In this document: positions 44,465 through 54,354 of the stretch, one piece after another | Numbering within the stretch: position 1 is the stretch's first letter | Layout of the letters: every line of letters starts with the position of its first letter | Assembly (NCBI GenBank): GCA_035492055.1 | Contig: DATJJR010000002.1 | Location: forward strand, 1 to 64,000 | DNA from: Ga0074130 sp035492055 | GTDB taxonomy: Bacteria > Pseudomonadota > Gammaproteobacteria > Burkholderiales > Rhodocyclaceae | DNA: 64,000 nucleotides | Direction: 5' to 3' | Notes under the pieces: model-generated | What the model was told of the DNA's origin: nothing | Databases searched by the model: none | Seen by the model: only the letters and a program-made list of their open reading frames with translations | Translations under genes and position numbers: made by a program

Positions 44465-45562
44465 TTAGGTCTCCAGTTTCTTTCTCAACACGGCGTTGAA
44501 GTGCGCGATCCATTCCGGATCAAACTGCTTGTCGCTGGCATTTATTTCAGCGATGGCGCGTAGCGTCGAGCGACTCTCGCTACGTTCGGCGTGACGTGTA
44601 GTGATCGATTCAAACGCATCGACGATGGCAATGATCTTTGCACCATCGCAAATCTGATCCGCTTTCAAGCCTGCGGGATAGCCGCCACCATCAGGCATTT
44701 CGTGATGCTCGCGCACCATGCGCGCAGCTTCTGTCCAACCTGGCATGCGTTCCAGGAGACCGGCAGCGTGCGTTGGATGCTCGTGCAGAAGCTTGAGTTC
44801 CTCCCCGCTGAGCTTGCCGGATTTCAGCCAGGCAGATTCGGGCAGGAACATCATGCCGATGTCGTGCATCCACACGGCGGCTTCGAGCTGCAAAGGATCG
44901 ACCGATTTGCCGGCCATGGCGTTGGTGTCTAGCGCAAGCCGAAGCAGGCGGTCGGTGCGGCCGTTGAAGAGTGGTGAGCGTGCGTCGAGGAGGCGTGCCA
45001 GCCCCATGAAAAAGTCCAGATCCTTGGCCGTATGTCCGTTGGCATGGGCGGTGCTGGCGCTGTCCGTACTTCGACCGATGGCCGTGGGGCGAAAGCCGGT
45101 CACGTTCTCGATCAACTGCAAGGCCGTGGTTTCAAGCATCACGCCGCGAACCTGGGCCATGGTTTCCAGCCCATTGACTAACTCCGGCAACCGCAAATTG
45201 GTAAGTGGACGGCCGTTGTCCAGCGCATCCAGTGCCATTTCCAGCCTGTCCATGGTGAGCAGAACAACTTCGGCGATGACGTCGGAGAAGACAATTTCAC
45301 CGGCACGCATCTGCGTAAACAGTGACTCGACAGGATGCATCAGCAAGACGCCGAGCTCGATCTGGCAGATCGTGGCATCGCCCTTGAGATTGTGCAGGGC
45401 ACGAAAAATATCGGAGATGACTTCGCGATCCTGCGGCGTACGCCTGAGCTGGGCGATACCGCGTTCTATCGCAGGAAGAAGGTCGGCCAGATCCTGTACA
45501 TACTCATCCAGCCCGGCCCGGTCGGTGATCACGGGATACAACAGTGCGTTTTTGTCGACCAT
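44465..45562 (-). CDS. HPt - HD-GYP hybrid (predicted cyclic-di-GMP phosphodiesterase)
   Basis: A 365-residue protein. The N-terminal HPt-like domain (about 1-110) has the phosphorylatable H57 in RALHNLKGDA, in the style of CheA P1. The C-terminal domain has the HD-GYP signature: HD in WMHDIGMMFLP, then HHEMPDGGGYP and IVDAFESIT. HD-GYP domains hydrolyse cyclic-di-GMP with a metal centre. The start at 45562 follows GGGGGAGAC on the minus strand; a longer frame into glnS was rejected. A histidine phosphotransfer input on an HD-GYP output is unusual, and the CheA-like HPt suggests cross-talk with chemotaxis. Confidence 0.85.
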   Translation of the reverse strand: MVDKNALLYPVITDRAGLDEYVQDLADLLPAIERGIAQLRRTPQDREVISDIFRALHNLKGDATICQIELGVLLMHPVESLFTQMRAGEIVFSDVIAEVVLLTMDRLEMALDALDNGRPLTNLRLPELVNGLETMAQVRGVMLETTALQLIENVTGFRPTAIGRSTDSASTAHANGHTAKDLDFFMGLARLLDARSPLFNGRTDRLLRLALDTNAMAGKSVDPLQLEAAVWMHDIGMMFLPESAWLKSGKLSGEELKLLHEHPTHAAGLLERMPGWTEAARMVREHHEMPDGGGYPAGLKADQICDGAKIIAIVDAFESITTRHAERSESRSTLRAIAEINASDKQFDPEWIAHFNAVLRKKLET

Positions 45563-45585
45563 GTCTCCCCCTGTTTTTTTATAGT

Positions 45586-47388
45586 CTATTTTCCGCTTTT
45601 CGCCCATGAATCACGCAAGGTAACGGTGCGATTGAACACCGGGTTTCCACTGCGTGAATCGTGACGGTCGGCGACGAAGTAGCCGTGCCGTTCGAATTGG
45701 AAGCGATCCTCGGCTGCGGCGTTCTTCAGGGCGGGTTCCAGCTGTGCCTGGATCACGCGGACTGAATCAGGATTGATGTCGAGCAGAAAATCACGATCGC
45801 CCGCGCCGGGATTGGGAACGGCAAACAGACGGTCGTACAGGCGTACTTCGCTGGCGTAGGCATGCGCTGCGGATACCCAGTGCAGATTGCCCTTGACCTT
45901 GTAGTTGTCGGCGCCTGGTGTGCCGGACTTGGAGTCGGGCATGTATTCGCAATGGACAGCGATGATGTTGCCATCTGCATCCTTGTCGGCACCAATGCAC
46001 TTGACCACGAAGCCGTAGCGCAGACGCACCATGTTGCCCGGGAAGAGGCGGAAGAACCCCTTCGGCGCAACCTCCGCATAGTCTTCGCGCTCGATCCAGA
46101 GCTCGCGGCTGAAAGGCATCTCGCGCTTGCCGAGTTCCGGTTTCTGCGGATGATTCGGTGCTTCGCAGAGCTCGCTTTGGCCTTCGGGATAATTGTCGAT
46201 GATGAGCTTCAGCGGATCGAGCACGGCGATGCGACGCTCGGCATCATCATTGAGCACTTCGCGCATGCAGTCTTCAAGCACGCTCATGTCGATCCATGAG
46301 TCGGACTTCGATACGCCGATGCGATCGGCAAAGAGCTGAAAACCTTCCGCCGTATAGCCGCGGCGGCGTGCGCCGACGAGCGTCGGCAGGCGCGGGTCGT
46401 CCCAGCCGCTGACGTGCTTTTCTTCAACCAGTTGAATCAGCTTGCGCTTCGACAACACGGCGTAGCTGAGGTTGAGGCGCGCGAATTCGTATTGCTGCGG
46501 CAGCGGACGTGCCAGATGGCCGGCATCGGCGAGACGATTGAGCAACCAATCGTAGAAGGGGCGCTGATCTTCGAACTCGAGCGTACAGATCGAGTGCGTG
46601 ATGTTTTCCAGCGCATCCTCGATCGGGTGTGCAAAGGTGTACATCGGATAGATGCACCATGTGTCGCCTGTGTTGTGGTGGTGCACGTGGCGAATGCGAT
46701 AGATGGCCGGATCGCGCAGATTGATGTTCGGCGCGGCCATGTCGATCTTGGCGCGCAGGATGTGCGTGCCGTCGGCAAATTCGCCAGCCTTCATGCGACG
46801 GAACAGATCAAGGTTTTCCGCGACACTGCGATTGCGGAACGGACTGTCCTTGCCCGCTTCGGTCAGTGTGCCGCGATTGGCACGCATTTCCTCGGCGCTC
46901 TGGCTGTCGACGTAGGCGTGGCCGTTTTCGATCAGTGCCTCGGCAAATGTATACATCCAGTCGAAGTAGTTCGACGCGAAGTAGAGGTTGCTCTGACCGT
47001 TGAATTCCCAATTGAAACCCAGCCATTTCACCGATTCGGTAATGGCGTCGACGTACTCCTGGCTTTCCTTTTCCGGATTGGTGTCGTCGAAGCGCATGTG
47101 GCAGGCGCCGCCGTAATCGCGGGCAAGACCGAAGTTCAGGCAGATCGACTTGGCGTGGCCGAAGTGAAGATAGCCGTTCGGTTCCGGCGGGAAGCGCGTG
47201 CGAATTTTGGCCGGATCAGGTGCGCCGGCTTGTTGTTGCTTGCCGTCGCCCGGCTGATCGCGCCAGTGACGCGTCGCATACTTGCCGGCAGCCAGATCGG
47301 CATCGACGATATTGCGGATGAAGTTGTGGGACGCAGGGGCTTCCGTGGAGGGCGTTGCGGCGTGGGCCGGCTTCTTGGCGTCGGTCAT
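45586..47388 (-). CDS. glnS: Glutaminyl-tRNA synthetase
   Basis: A 600-residue class I synthetase that charges tRNA-Gln. The HIGH-type motif is in FPPEPNGYLHFGHAKSI and the KMSKS-type motif is VLSKRKLI, both in the GlnRS form; the DDTNPEKE motif follows. The C-terminal anticodon-binding domain is complete. The start at 47388 (MTDAKKPAHAA) was chosen over an upstream in-frame start. It is housekeeping, between two cyclic-di-GMP genes, with 23 bp to the HPt-HD-GYP start. Confidence 0.97.
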   Translation of the reverse strand: MTDAKKPAHAATPSTEAPASHNFIRNIVDADLAAGKYATRHWRDQPGDGKQQQAGAPDPAKIRTRFPPEPNGYLHFGHAKSICLNFGLARDYGGACHMRFDDTNPEKESQEYVDAITESVKWLGFNWEFNGQSNLYFASNYFDWMYTFAEALIENGHAYVDSQSAEEMRANRGTLTEAGKDSPFRNRSVAENLDLFRRMKAGEFADGTHILRAKIDMAAPNINLRDPAIYRIRHVHHHNTGDTWCIYPMYTFAHPIEDALENITHSICTLEFEDQRPFYDWLLNRLADAGHLARPLPQQYEFARLNLSYAVLSKRKLIQLVEEKHVSGWDDPRLPTLVGARRRGYTAEGFQLFADRIGVSKSDSWIDMSVLEDCMREVLNDDAERRIAVLDPLKLIIDNYPEGQSELCEAPNHPQKPELGKREMPFSRELWIEREDYAEVAPKGFFRLFPGNMVRLRYGFVVKCIGADKDADGNIIAVHCEYMPDSKSGTPGADNYKVKGNLHWVSAAHAYASEVRLYDRLFAVPNPGAGDRDFLLDINPDSVRVIQAQLEPALKNAAAEDRFQFERHGYFVADRHDSRSGNPVFNRTVTLRDSWAKSGK

Positions 47389-47493
47389 GATGCTGTGTAA
47401 ACGGTGGCGATAAGACGGCACAGCATGCAAACAGCGGTGCCGATAGGGAAGCGGCTATTTTACCCGGCCGTATGCAGAAAGCACATGCAGAAA

Positions 47494-49908
47494 TTAGCCT
47501 GCAACACGCAGGACCGGCGCTTCCTTCTGCCAGGCGGCAATCTGCATCGCCATCATTGGGCGGCCGATGAAATAACCTTGCGCATAGTCGCAACCCAGAT
47601 TGCGCAGGGAGTGCAGTGTGGCCTCGTCTTCTACACCTTCCGCCACGACCTTCATGCCGAGCGCATGGGCCAGCTGGATGGTAGAGCGCACGATTTCCAG
47701 GCTGGAGACGTCGTTGTGCATATCCGATACGAAGGAACGATCGATCTTCAGGATATGGAACGGATAACGCTTGAGATAGCTGAGCGAGGAGAAGCCGGTG
47801 CCGAAATCGTCGAGCACCAGCACAAAGCCGCGCTCGGCAAGGTCGTTGAGTACCACCGCGGAGCTGGTCGGATCGTTCAGCAGCACGGTTTCGGTGAGCT
47901 CGAGTTCGACGTTGTGCGGCTCAAGACCATGTTTCTCCAGCATCTCGAACAGGTGCGGACGCAGATTCGGATCAAGGATGTTGCGCGCTGACAGATTGAA
48001 GGCAACCCGCAGTGGCAAGCGGTTTGCCTGCCACTGGCTCGCCTGCGCCATGGCGTTGTCGATGACCCATTCGGTGAGCGGACGAATGACATCGCTAACC
48101 TCAGCCAGCGGAATGAATTCACTCGGCGGCAACAGGCCTCGGTCCGGATGTTGCCAGCGCAGCAGCGCTTCGCAGCCGACCAGGCGATGCGTATTGAGGT
48201 CAAGCTGCGGCTGGTAGTTGAGGACGAATTCTTCGCGGCGAATTGCCTCGGGAATGCGCGCCAGCAATTCCAAACGTTCGGTCGAGTGCGGATCCTGCGC
48301 ACGTTCGTAAACCTCGATGCGGCTTCCCGCATGCTTGGCGCGATACATCGCGACATCGGCGCAGCGCAGCAGTTCATGGCTGTTGGTACCGTGACGCGGC
48401 GCAAAGGCAATGCCGGTGGAGACGTCGATGCGCAATGCCATCTGATCGACCTGCAAGCGCTGACTGATGCGCACGGCCAGCGCGCCGGCCAGCTTGCGGC
48501 CTTCGTTTTCGCTTTCCAGCTTGGGCAGGATGATGGCGAACTCATCACCACCAAGGCGGAATGCCTGGCCGTTTTGCCCGGCCAGCGATTCGCGCAGAAT
48601 GCGCGCGACCTCGCACAGCAGCTTGTCGCCGATCTTGTGGCCGAGCGTGTCGTTGACTTCCTTGAACTGGTCGAGGTCGAGCAACAGCATGGCGAATACG
48701 TCGCGGCGTTTTTCCAGATGCATAGCCTCGACGCAGTAATGCAGCGCGTCACGATTGCCCAGCCCGGTGAGCGAGTCGTGATTGGCGCGATACGCAAGAT
48801 CCCGTGCATTGCGCACGCGGTCGAGGCTGGCGCCGAGCACTCGGCCTGCGGATTGCAGGGTGTCGAGTTCGTACGAGGTCAGATTGTCGCGTTCCAGGTA
48901 GCTCAGGTTCATGATGCCGAGCAAGTGACCTTCGCTGACCAGCGGCACGGAGACATTGGTCACGATGCCGGCGTTGCGATAAGCCTTGGCCAGCATGTCC
49001 CATGCATTCGTTTCGTGGGAGGAATGTTCGGTCGGGATGATCTTGCGTGTACGCACGGCTTGCCCAGACAGCGTGGCATCAACCGGCATGCGTCGCACGG
49101 CGTGGATCGATTCGTCGACGTGGCCGCGTGTCGCAGCGAGATTCAACCAGCGGCCCGATTCGTCGATGAGATGGACGAAGGCCTGTCGTCCGGAGGTATG
49201 GCGTGCCAGTTGGCGTAGCGTTTCTTCGGCAAGGCCGCGTTCGTCGGCCGGCGACTGCAAGGCCGTGATCAGACCGTTCGAGAACGTAAGCAGCCCGTTG
49301 TGATGGACAAGATCATTGGCTTTACGATGAAAGATGGCGATCAACAGGCAGGTCGACGATGCCAGTACCAGCATGTAGGAAATGGGCAGATACGGCGAGC
49401 CCGTATGCAGGCCACCGCCGAGCAATATCCATACTGCATTGACGGCGCGGCCGCCGGCAAATACGGCAGACAGGCGCTCCATCGGATTGTTGCGCCACAG
49501 TGCCCAGGCGACCGAGCCGAATGAGCCGCCGATGGCGATGGCGATCAGCCAGCGTCCGACGGCGGGTGTGGTGTGGTGAATGCCCACCGCAAGCGCGGTG
49601 TAGGCGGCTACCAGAATAGTGGCATCACGCACACCGAAGGCATGGCCGCGATAGCGCAGCGAGCCGCCGATCATTGCGGTATAACCGGTCAAGGCAAACA
49701 ACATGGTTGCGATTTTGCCGACCGTGAATACGCCGCCTGTACCAATCTGCAACTGGGTCTGCAGCGCCAGCATGACAGACAGGGCAATGCAGACATCGGC
49801 AACGCCCCACCAGGCCAAATAAGTGCGCTGATGCCGTTCGGCCAGCCACAGGCCGATGAAAAGCAGGCCGATGAGCAGGTTGCCGGTGAGCAGGACGAAG
49901 TCGTTCAT
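47494..49908 (-). CDS. Membrane GAF-GGDEF-EAL cyclic-di-GMP protein
   Basis: A protein of about 804 residues. Six or so N-terminal membrane segments (to about residue 190) are followed by a GAF-like domain (about 220-370), a GGDEF domain (LGGDEFAIIL intact) and an EAL domain (CEALLRWQHP, LDDFGTGFSSL, AEGVED all present). Both enzymatic halves keep their signature residues, so it could make or break cyclic-di-GMP. I see no RxxD site at the usual place before GGDEF. Start at the ATG 49908. It is divergent from crcB. Confidence 0.92.
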   Translation of the reverse strand: MNDFVLLTGNLLIGLLFIGLWLAERHQRTYLAWWGVADVCIALSVMLALQTQLQIGTGGVFTVGKIATMLFALTGYTAMIGGSLRYRGHAFGVRDATILVAAYTALAVGIHHTTPAVGRWLIAIAIGGSFGSVAWALWRNNPMERLSAVFAGGRAVNAVWILLGGGLHTGSPYLPISYMLVLASSTCLLIAIFHRKANDLVHHNGLLTFSNGLITALQSPADERGLAEETLRQLARHTSGRQAFVHLIDESGRWLNLAATRGHVDESIHAVRRMPVDATLSGQAVRTRKIIPTEHSSHETNAWDMLAKAYRNAGIVTNVSVPLVSEGHLLGIMNLSYLERDNLTSYELDTLQSAGRVLGASLDRVRNARDLAYRANHDSLTGLGNRDALHYCVEAMHLEKRRDVFAMLLLDLDQFKEVNDTLGHKIGDKLLCEVARILRESLAGQNGQAFRLGGDEFAIILPKLESENEGRKLAGALAVRISQRLQVDQMALRIDVSTGIAFAPRHGTNSHELLRCADVAMYRAKHAGSRIEVYERAQDPHSTERLELLARIPEAIRREEFVLNYQPQLDLNTHRLVGCEALLRWQHPDRGLLPPSEFIPLAEVSDVIRPLTEWVIDNAMAQASQWQANRLPLRVAFNLSARNILDPNLRPHLFEMLEKHGLEPHNVELELTETVLLNDPTSSAVVLNDLAERGFVLVLDDFGTGFSSLSYLKRYPFHILKIDRSFVSDMHNDVSSLEIVRSTIQLAHALGMKVVAEGVEDEATLHSLRNLGCDYAQGYFIGRPMMAMQIAAWQKEAPVLRVAG

Positions 49909-50156
49909 GAACAATGACTATCAGGCGGTGTTGGCCGTCGGTAAATCGAGTTGCAACCTACAGCTGTGGCTGCAGCGCAAAGGAAGTGCCGAGGATATTA
50001 GCAGCGGCTTGGTACCGTTTCGTGAAAGACGGGGGGCGAATGCCGTCATCTGCATCATTTACGGTACGGTCCTGTGGGAGTTGAGATGTGAGCATCAAGA
50101 TTGACTTCGCTTTTGTCTTGCAACGAGCTCGCATGTCGGCGCGGTAAAATGGCGAC

Positions 50157-50540
50157 ATGAACTGGATATCCTTTGCCGGCATCGGGATCGGTGCAGCACT
50201 CGGCGCCTGGGCGCGCTGGCTGCTGGGCCTGTGGCTCAATCCGATTTTCACCGCCATTCCGCTGGGCACACTAGCGGCCAATCTTATTGGCGGCTACCTG
50301 ATCGGCGTCGGTGTCATGGCGTTTCATCTCAATGCCAGCTTGCCGCTGGAAGTGCGCCTGTTTTGCATTACGGGTTTTCTGGGCGGATTGACGACGTTCT
50401 CCACCTTTTCTGCCGAAGTAGTTGCCCTGATTCGTGCCGACGCCTGGATGATGGCCCTGGCCGCAGCGGGCGTACATGTGATCGGTTCCTTGCTGATGAC
50501 GGGGTTGGGTATCTACACGGTTCAGCGGCTGGCGCAGTAA
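50157..50540 (+). CDS. crcB: Fluoride ion channel CrcB/FluC
   Basis: A 127-residue protein with four membrane helices and the FluC signatures: GAALGAWARWLLG at the N-terminus, the asparagine in GTLAANLIGGY, and the polar track GGLTTFSTFSAEV. These dimers export fluoride. No fluoride riboswitch could be recognised in the 50-200 bp upstream. It abuts hrpA: the hrpA ATG follows the crcB stop directly. Confidence 0.94.
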   Translation: MNWISFAGIGIGAALGAWARWLLGLWLNPIFTAIPLGTLAANLIGGYLIGVGVMAFHLNASLPLEVRLFCITGFLGGLTTFSTFSAEVVALIRADAWMMALAAAGVHVIGSLLMTGLGIYTVQRLAQ

Positions 50541-53500
50541 ATGAAGTTCGATGCGGAAGCCCGGCTGGCAGCGCGGCCGGCGATTGCTTATGACGAGGCA
50601 TTGCCCGTCAATCAGAAGCGTGCCGAGATTGCCGAGGCGATTCGTGCAAATCAGGTTGTCGTCATCTGCGGCGAAACCGGTTCCGGCAAGACCACGCAAT
50701 TGCCGAAGATTTGCCTTGAGCTTGGGCGTGGCGCACATGGACTGATCGGTCATACGCAGCCGCGGCGTATCGCCGCGCGCGCGACGGCCACACGCATTGC
50801 GCAGGAGCTGAAAAGCGAAATCGGTCGCTACGTTGGCTACAAGATTCGGTTTACGGACAAGACAACCGGCAACAGCTATATCAAGCTGATGACCGATGGC
50901 ATCCTGCTGGCCGAGACGCAGGGTGATCCGCTGCTGCGCCAGTACGACACGATCATCATCGACGAGGCGCACGAACGCAGCCTCAATATCGATTTTCTGT
51001 TGGGTTATCTGCGCGGCGTCTTGCAGCAGCGGCCTGAGTTGAAGTTGATTGTCACGTCGGCAACGCTTGATGCGGAGCGGTTCAGCAGGCACTTCACCAT
51101 CGGCAGCAAGGCGGCGCCGGTGATCGAGGTTTCCGGGCGACTGCATCCCATCGAGATGCGTTATCGCCCCTTTGGTGTTGAGGATGATCGCGATATCAAT
51201 GAAGCCATCGTCGATGCCGTGGATGAAGCGCATCGCAGCGGCCCCGGCGACGTACTGGTGTTCTTGCCTGGCGAGCGGGAAATCCGCGAAGCGACCGAAG
51301 CACTGAGAAAACATCATCCAGCCGGTACTGAAATCCTGTCGCTGTTTGCGCGCCAGTCGGCGCAAGAGCAAAGCCGCGTGTTCCAGTCGCACCAAGGTCG
51401 TCGTGTCGTGTTGGCGACCAATGTCGCCGAGACGTCGCTGACCGTGCCGGGCATTCGTTATGTCGTCGATACGGGGTTGGCACGCGTCAAACGGTACTCG
51501 CACCGCAATAAGGTCGATCAATTGTTGGTCGAGCCGATTGCCCAATCGGCGGCCAAGCAGCGCGCCGGCCGCTGTGGGCGCGTGGCTAGTGGCATCTGTA
51601 TCCGCCTTTACGACGAAGATGATTTCAACAAGCGCCTGCTACACACCGAACCGGAAATCCTGCGTTCTTCACTAGCGGGCGTGATTTTGCGCATGAAAGC
51701 GCTGCATCTCGGCGACGTGGAGGATTTTCCCTTTCTCGAAGCGCCGCTGCCGCGCATGGTTGCGGACGGCTATCAGTTATTGGCAGAGCTGGGGGCCATC
51801 GATGAAGAGAGCAAGCGACTGACCAAGGTCGGCGAAGAGCTTGCTCGTTTGCCGCTCGATCCGAAGATCGGCCGCATGATCCTGGCGGCGCGCAAGGAAA
51901 GCTGTCTCCGCGAAGTGTTGATCATTGCCGCGGCCTTGTCTGCTCAAGACCCGCGCGAACGGCCGCAGGAACAGCAGGGCGCTGCCGATCAGGCGCATGC
52001 GAAGTGGAAAGATGAGAAATCCGAGTTTCTGCTGTGGCCTAAGCTCTGGCATGCCGCCGATGAAGTGTGGAAGCATGAAACGTCGAACAAGCAACGCCAG
52101 TGGTGCAAATCGAATTTCCTGTCATGGATGCGCATGCGCGAATGGCGCGACGTGCATGCGCAATTGCATGTGTTGTGCGCCGAGCATGGCTGGAAGGAAA
52201 ATGAAATCCCGGCCGGGTACGACGCCATTCACAAAGCCTTGCTCACGGGCCTGCTCGGCAACATCGGCCTGAAGAGCGAGGAAGATCCGCATTACCTCGG
52301 CGCACGCGGCATCAAGTACTTCATTCATCCGGGCTCGACACTGCAGAAGAAAGCCGGCAAATGGATTGTCGCTGGCGAACTGGTCGACACCTCGCGTTTG
52401 TATGCGCGCACGGTGGCGAAGATCGAGCCGGAATGGTTGGAGCAGGTCGGCATGCATCTGGTCAGAAAGCATGCGTATGAACCGCACTGGGAAAAGAATT
52501 CCGGCCAGGTGGTTGCCTTCGAGCGTGCCACGCTGCATGGCATCCTGCTGTATGCGAAACGGCGCATCAACTACGGCCCACGCGACCCCAAGCTTGCGCG
52601 TGAATTGTTTATCCGTGGTGCTTTGTTGAATGGGCAGGTACATGAGGATTACCTCAAGCGTGCGCGCTTCCTGCAGCACAATCAAAAGCTAGTGCGTGAC
52701 ATCGAAGCGCTGGAGCACAAGTCGCGACGCCCCGATGTGCTGGTCGATGATGAACTGATCTATGCTTTCTACGACAGCAAGTTGCCGCCGGATGCCATCA
52801 CGCTGGCGGCCTTCGATCATTGGCGTAAGGAAGCCGAACAACAAGCGCCAAAGCTACTTTTCCTTGAGCGCGAACAATTGATGCGCCACGAAGCGGAAGG
52901 CATCACCACCGATACTTTCCCTCCACACATGGACGTTCATGGACAAAAGCTCAAGCTGTCGTATCACCACGATCCGGGTGCCAGTGACGACGGTGTGACA
53001 CTGTCCGTGCCGCTGGCGGCCTTGAATCAAATCGCCGCGAATCGCTGCGAATGGCTGGTGCCTGGTCTGCTGCGCGAAAAGATCGTCGCACTGCTCAAGA
53101 CTTTGCCGCAGAAATTCCGCCATCGCCTGCAACCGCTGGATGTCTTTGCGGAGAAGTTCTGCGATGAGAAACATGAGCCTAACGAGCCTTTGGTGCGTGC
53201 GTTGACGCGTTCAGCCGAAGAAACACTGGCGATGAAATTGCCGCTTGATGCTTTCCGGAGCGGTGAGCTTCGACCGCATCTGTTCATGAATTTCCGTCTG
53301 CTGGATGAGCACGGCGGCACGCTGGCAATGTCGCGTTCGTTGCCGGAGTTGCGTACACAGTATGGCGAACGTGTCGAGCAAAGTTTCGCCAAGGCCGAGG
53401 TCAAGGCAGATGAAGCGAGCCTCGGTTCGGGCGGTGAAGGCGGCGAACAAGGCACCGAGCTGCGTGGCCTCACGACCTGGAGCTTTGGCGATCTCCCTGA

Positions 53501-54326
53501 GTTGTTTGAAGTCCGCGTTAACGGTCGCAATATCGTCGGCTTTCCTGCATTGGTTGATGATGGTGAGAGCGTTTCGCTGCGCGCCATCGACAGCGAGGAA
53601 AAGGCCACGAGCCTGCATCGTGCCGGCCTGCGTCGCTTGTTTGCACTGGGCTTGAAGGATCAGGTCAAGTTCATCGACAAAAGCTTGCCGGGCCTGCGCG
53701 ACATGGCCATGCAATTCATGATGCTCGACAAGGCAAACGGTACCGAAGCGGAATTGAAGGCGCAGATTCTTGCGGTGACGCTGGAGCGTGCCTGCATGAT
53801 GGATCCATTGCCGACGACCCAAGCCGAGTTCGATGCCCGTCGTGATGCCGCACGTGGCCGTATTACGCTGATCGCGCAGGAGGTTGCACGCTTGGTCGGT
53901 AATGTACTTACCGAGCATGCTGCCTTGGCCAAGAAGCTTGTTGCCATGAACAAATCGTTCCCGGCGGCGTGTGCCGATATCGGCGCGCAATTGAGCGCGC
54001 TGCTGACGAAGCGGTTTATCGTCGACACTGAATGGGAACGCTTGCAACACTATCCGCGCTATTTCAAGGCGGCTTCGTTGCGTCTTGACAAGCTGCGTGC
54101 CGATGCCGCGCGCGATGCCCGTTTGCTGGCCGACTGGCAATCCATCGCGAAACCCTTCGAGCGCGAATGGATTCAACAACGCGGTGTCGATAATCCTGCA
54201 TTGACGGAGTTTCGCTGGCTCCTTGAGGAGTTGCGCGTGGCGCTGTTTGCGCAAGAGCTCAAGACACCGTCACCGGTGTCGGTGAAGCGTTTGCAGAAAA
54301 TGTGGGAAAGTCGCACGCGCCATTAA
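50541..54326 (+). CDS. hrpA: ATP-dependent RNA helicase HrpA
   Basis: A 1261-residue DEAH-box helicase, about the E. coli HrpA length. Motif I is GETGSGKTTQ, motif II DEAH, motif III TSATLDAERF and motif VI QRAGRCGRV, followed by the winged-helix/ratchet region and the long HrpA-specific C-terminal domain. HrpA acts on mRNA structure and stalled ribosomes. The gene follows crcB without a gap. Confidence 0.96.
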   Translation: MKFDAEARLAARPAIAYDEALPVNQKRAEIAEAIRANQVVVICGETGSGKTTQLPKICLELGRGAHGLIGHTQPRRIAARATATRIAQELKSEIGRYVGYKIRFTDKTTGNSYIKLMTDGILLAETQGDPLLRQYDTIIIDEAHERSLNIDFLLGYLRGVLQQRPELKLIVTSATLDAERFSRHFTIGSKAAPVIEVSGRLHPIEMRYRPFGVEDDRDINEAIVDAVDEAHRSGPGDVLVFLPGEREIREATEALRKHHPAGTEILSLFARQSAQEQSRVFQSHQGRRVVLATNVAETSLTVPGIRYVVDTGLARVKRYSHRNKVDQLLVEPIAQSAAKQRAGRCGRVASGICIRLYDEDDFNKRLLHTEPEILRSSLAGVILRMKALHLGDVEDFPFLEAPLPRMVADGYQLLAELGAIDEESKRLTKVGEELARLPLDPKIGRMILAARKESCLREVLIIAAALSAQDPRERPQEQQGAADQAHAKWKDEKSEFLLWPKLWHAADEVWKHETSNKQRQWCKSNFLSWMRMREWRDVHAQLHVLCAEHGWKENEIPAGYDAIHKALLTGLLGNIGLKSEEDPHYLGARGIKYFIHPGSTLQKKAGKWIVAGELVDTSRLYARTVAKIEPEWLEQVGMHLVRKHAYEPHWEKNSGQVVAFERATLHGILLYAKRRINYGPRDPKLARELFIRGALLNGQVHEDYLKRARFLQHNQKLVRDIEALEHKSRRPDVLVDDELIYAFYDSKLPPDAITLAAFDHWRKEAEQQAPKLLFLEREQLMRHEAEGITTDTFPPHMDVHGQKLKLSYHHDPGASDDGVTLSVPLAALNQIAANRCEWLVPGLLREKIVALLKTLPQKFRHRLQPLDVFAEKFCDEKHEPNEPLVRALTRSAEETLAMKLPLDAFRSGELRPHLFMNFRLLDEHGGTLAMSRSLPELRTQYGERVEQSFAKAEVKADEASLGSGGEGGEQGTELRGLTTWSFGDLPELFEVRVNGRNIVGFPALVDDGESVSLRAIDSEEKATSLHRAGLRRLFALGLKDQVKFIDKSLPGLRDMAMQFMMLDKANGTEAELKAQILAVTLERACMMDPLPTTQAEFDARRDAARGRITLIAQEVARLVGNVLTEHAALAKKLVAMNKSFPAACADIGAQLSALLTKRFIVDTEWERLQHYPRYFKAASLRLDKLRADAARDARLLADWQSIAKPFEREWIQQRGVDNPALTEFRWLLEELRVALFAQELKTPSPVSVKRLQKMWESRTRH

Positions 54327-54354
54327 TCCTCGCTCACTCAATCAAGGAGCTGTC

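Noticed and set aside
49960..50156. Possible fluoride riboswitch before crcB
   Set aside because: I could not find the conserved pseudoknot sequence elements in this leader; a covariance-model search would settle it.
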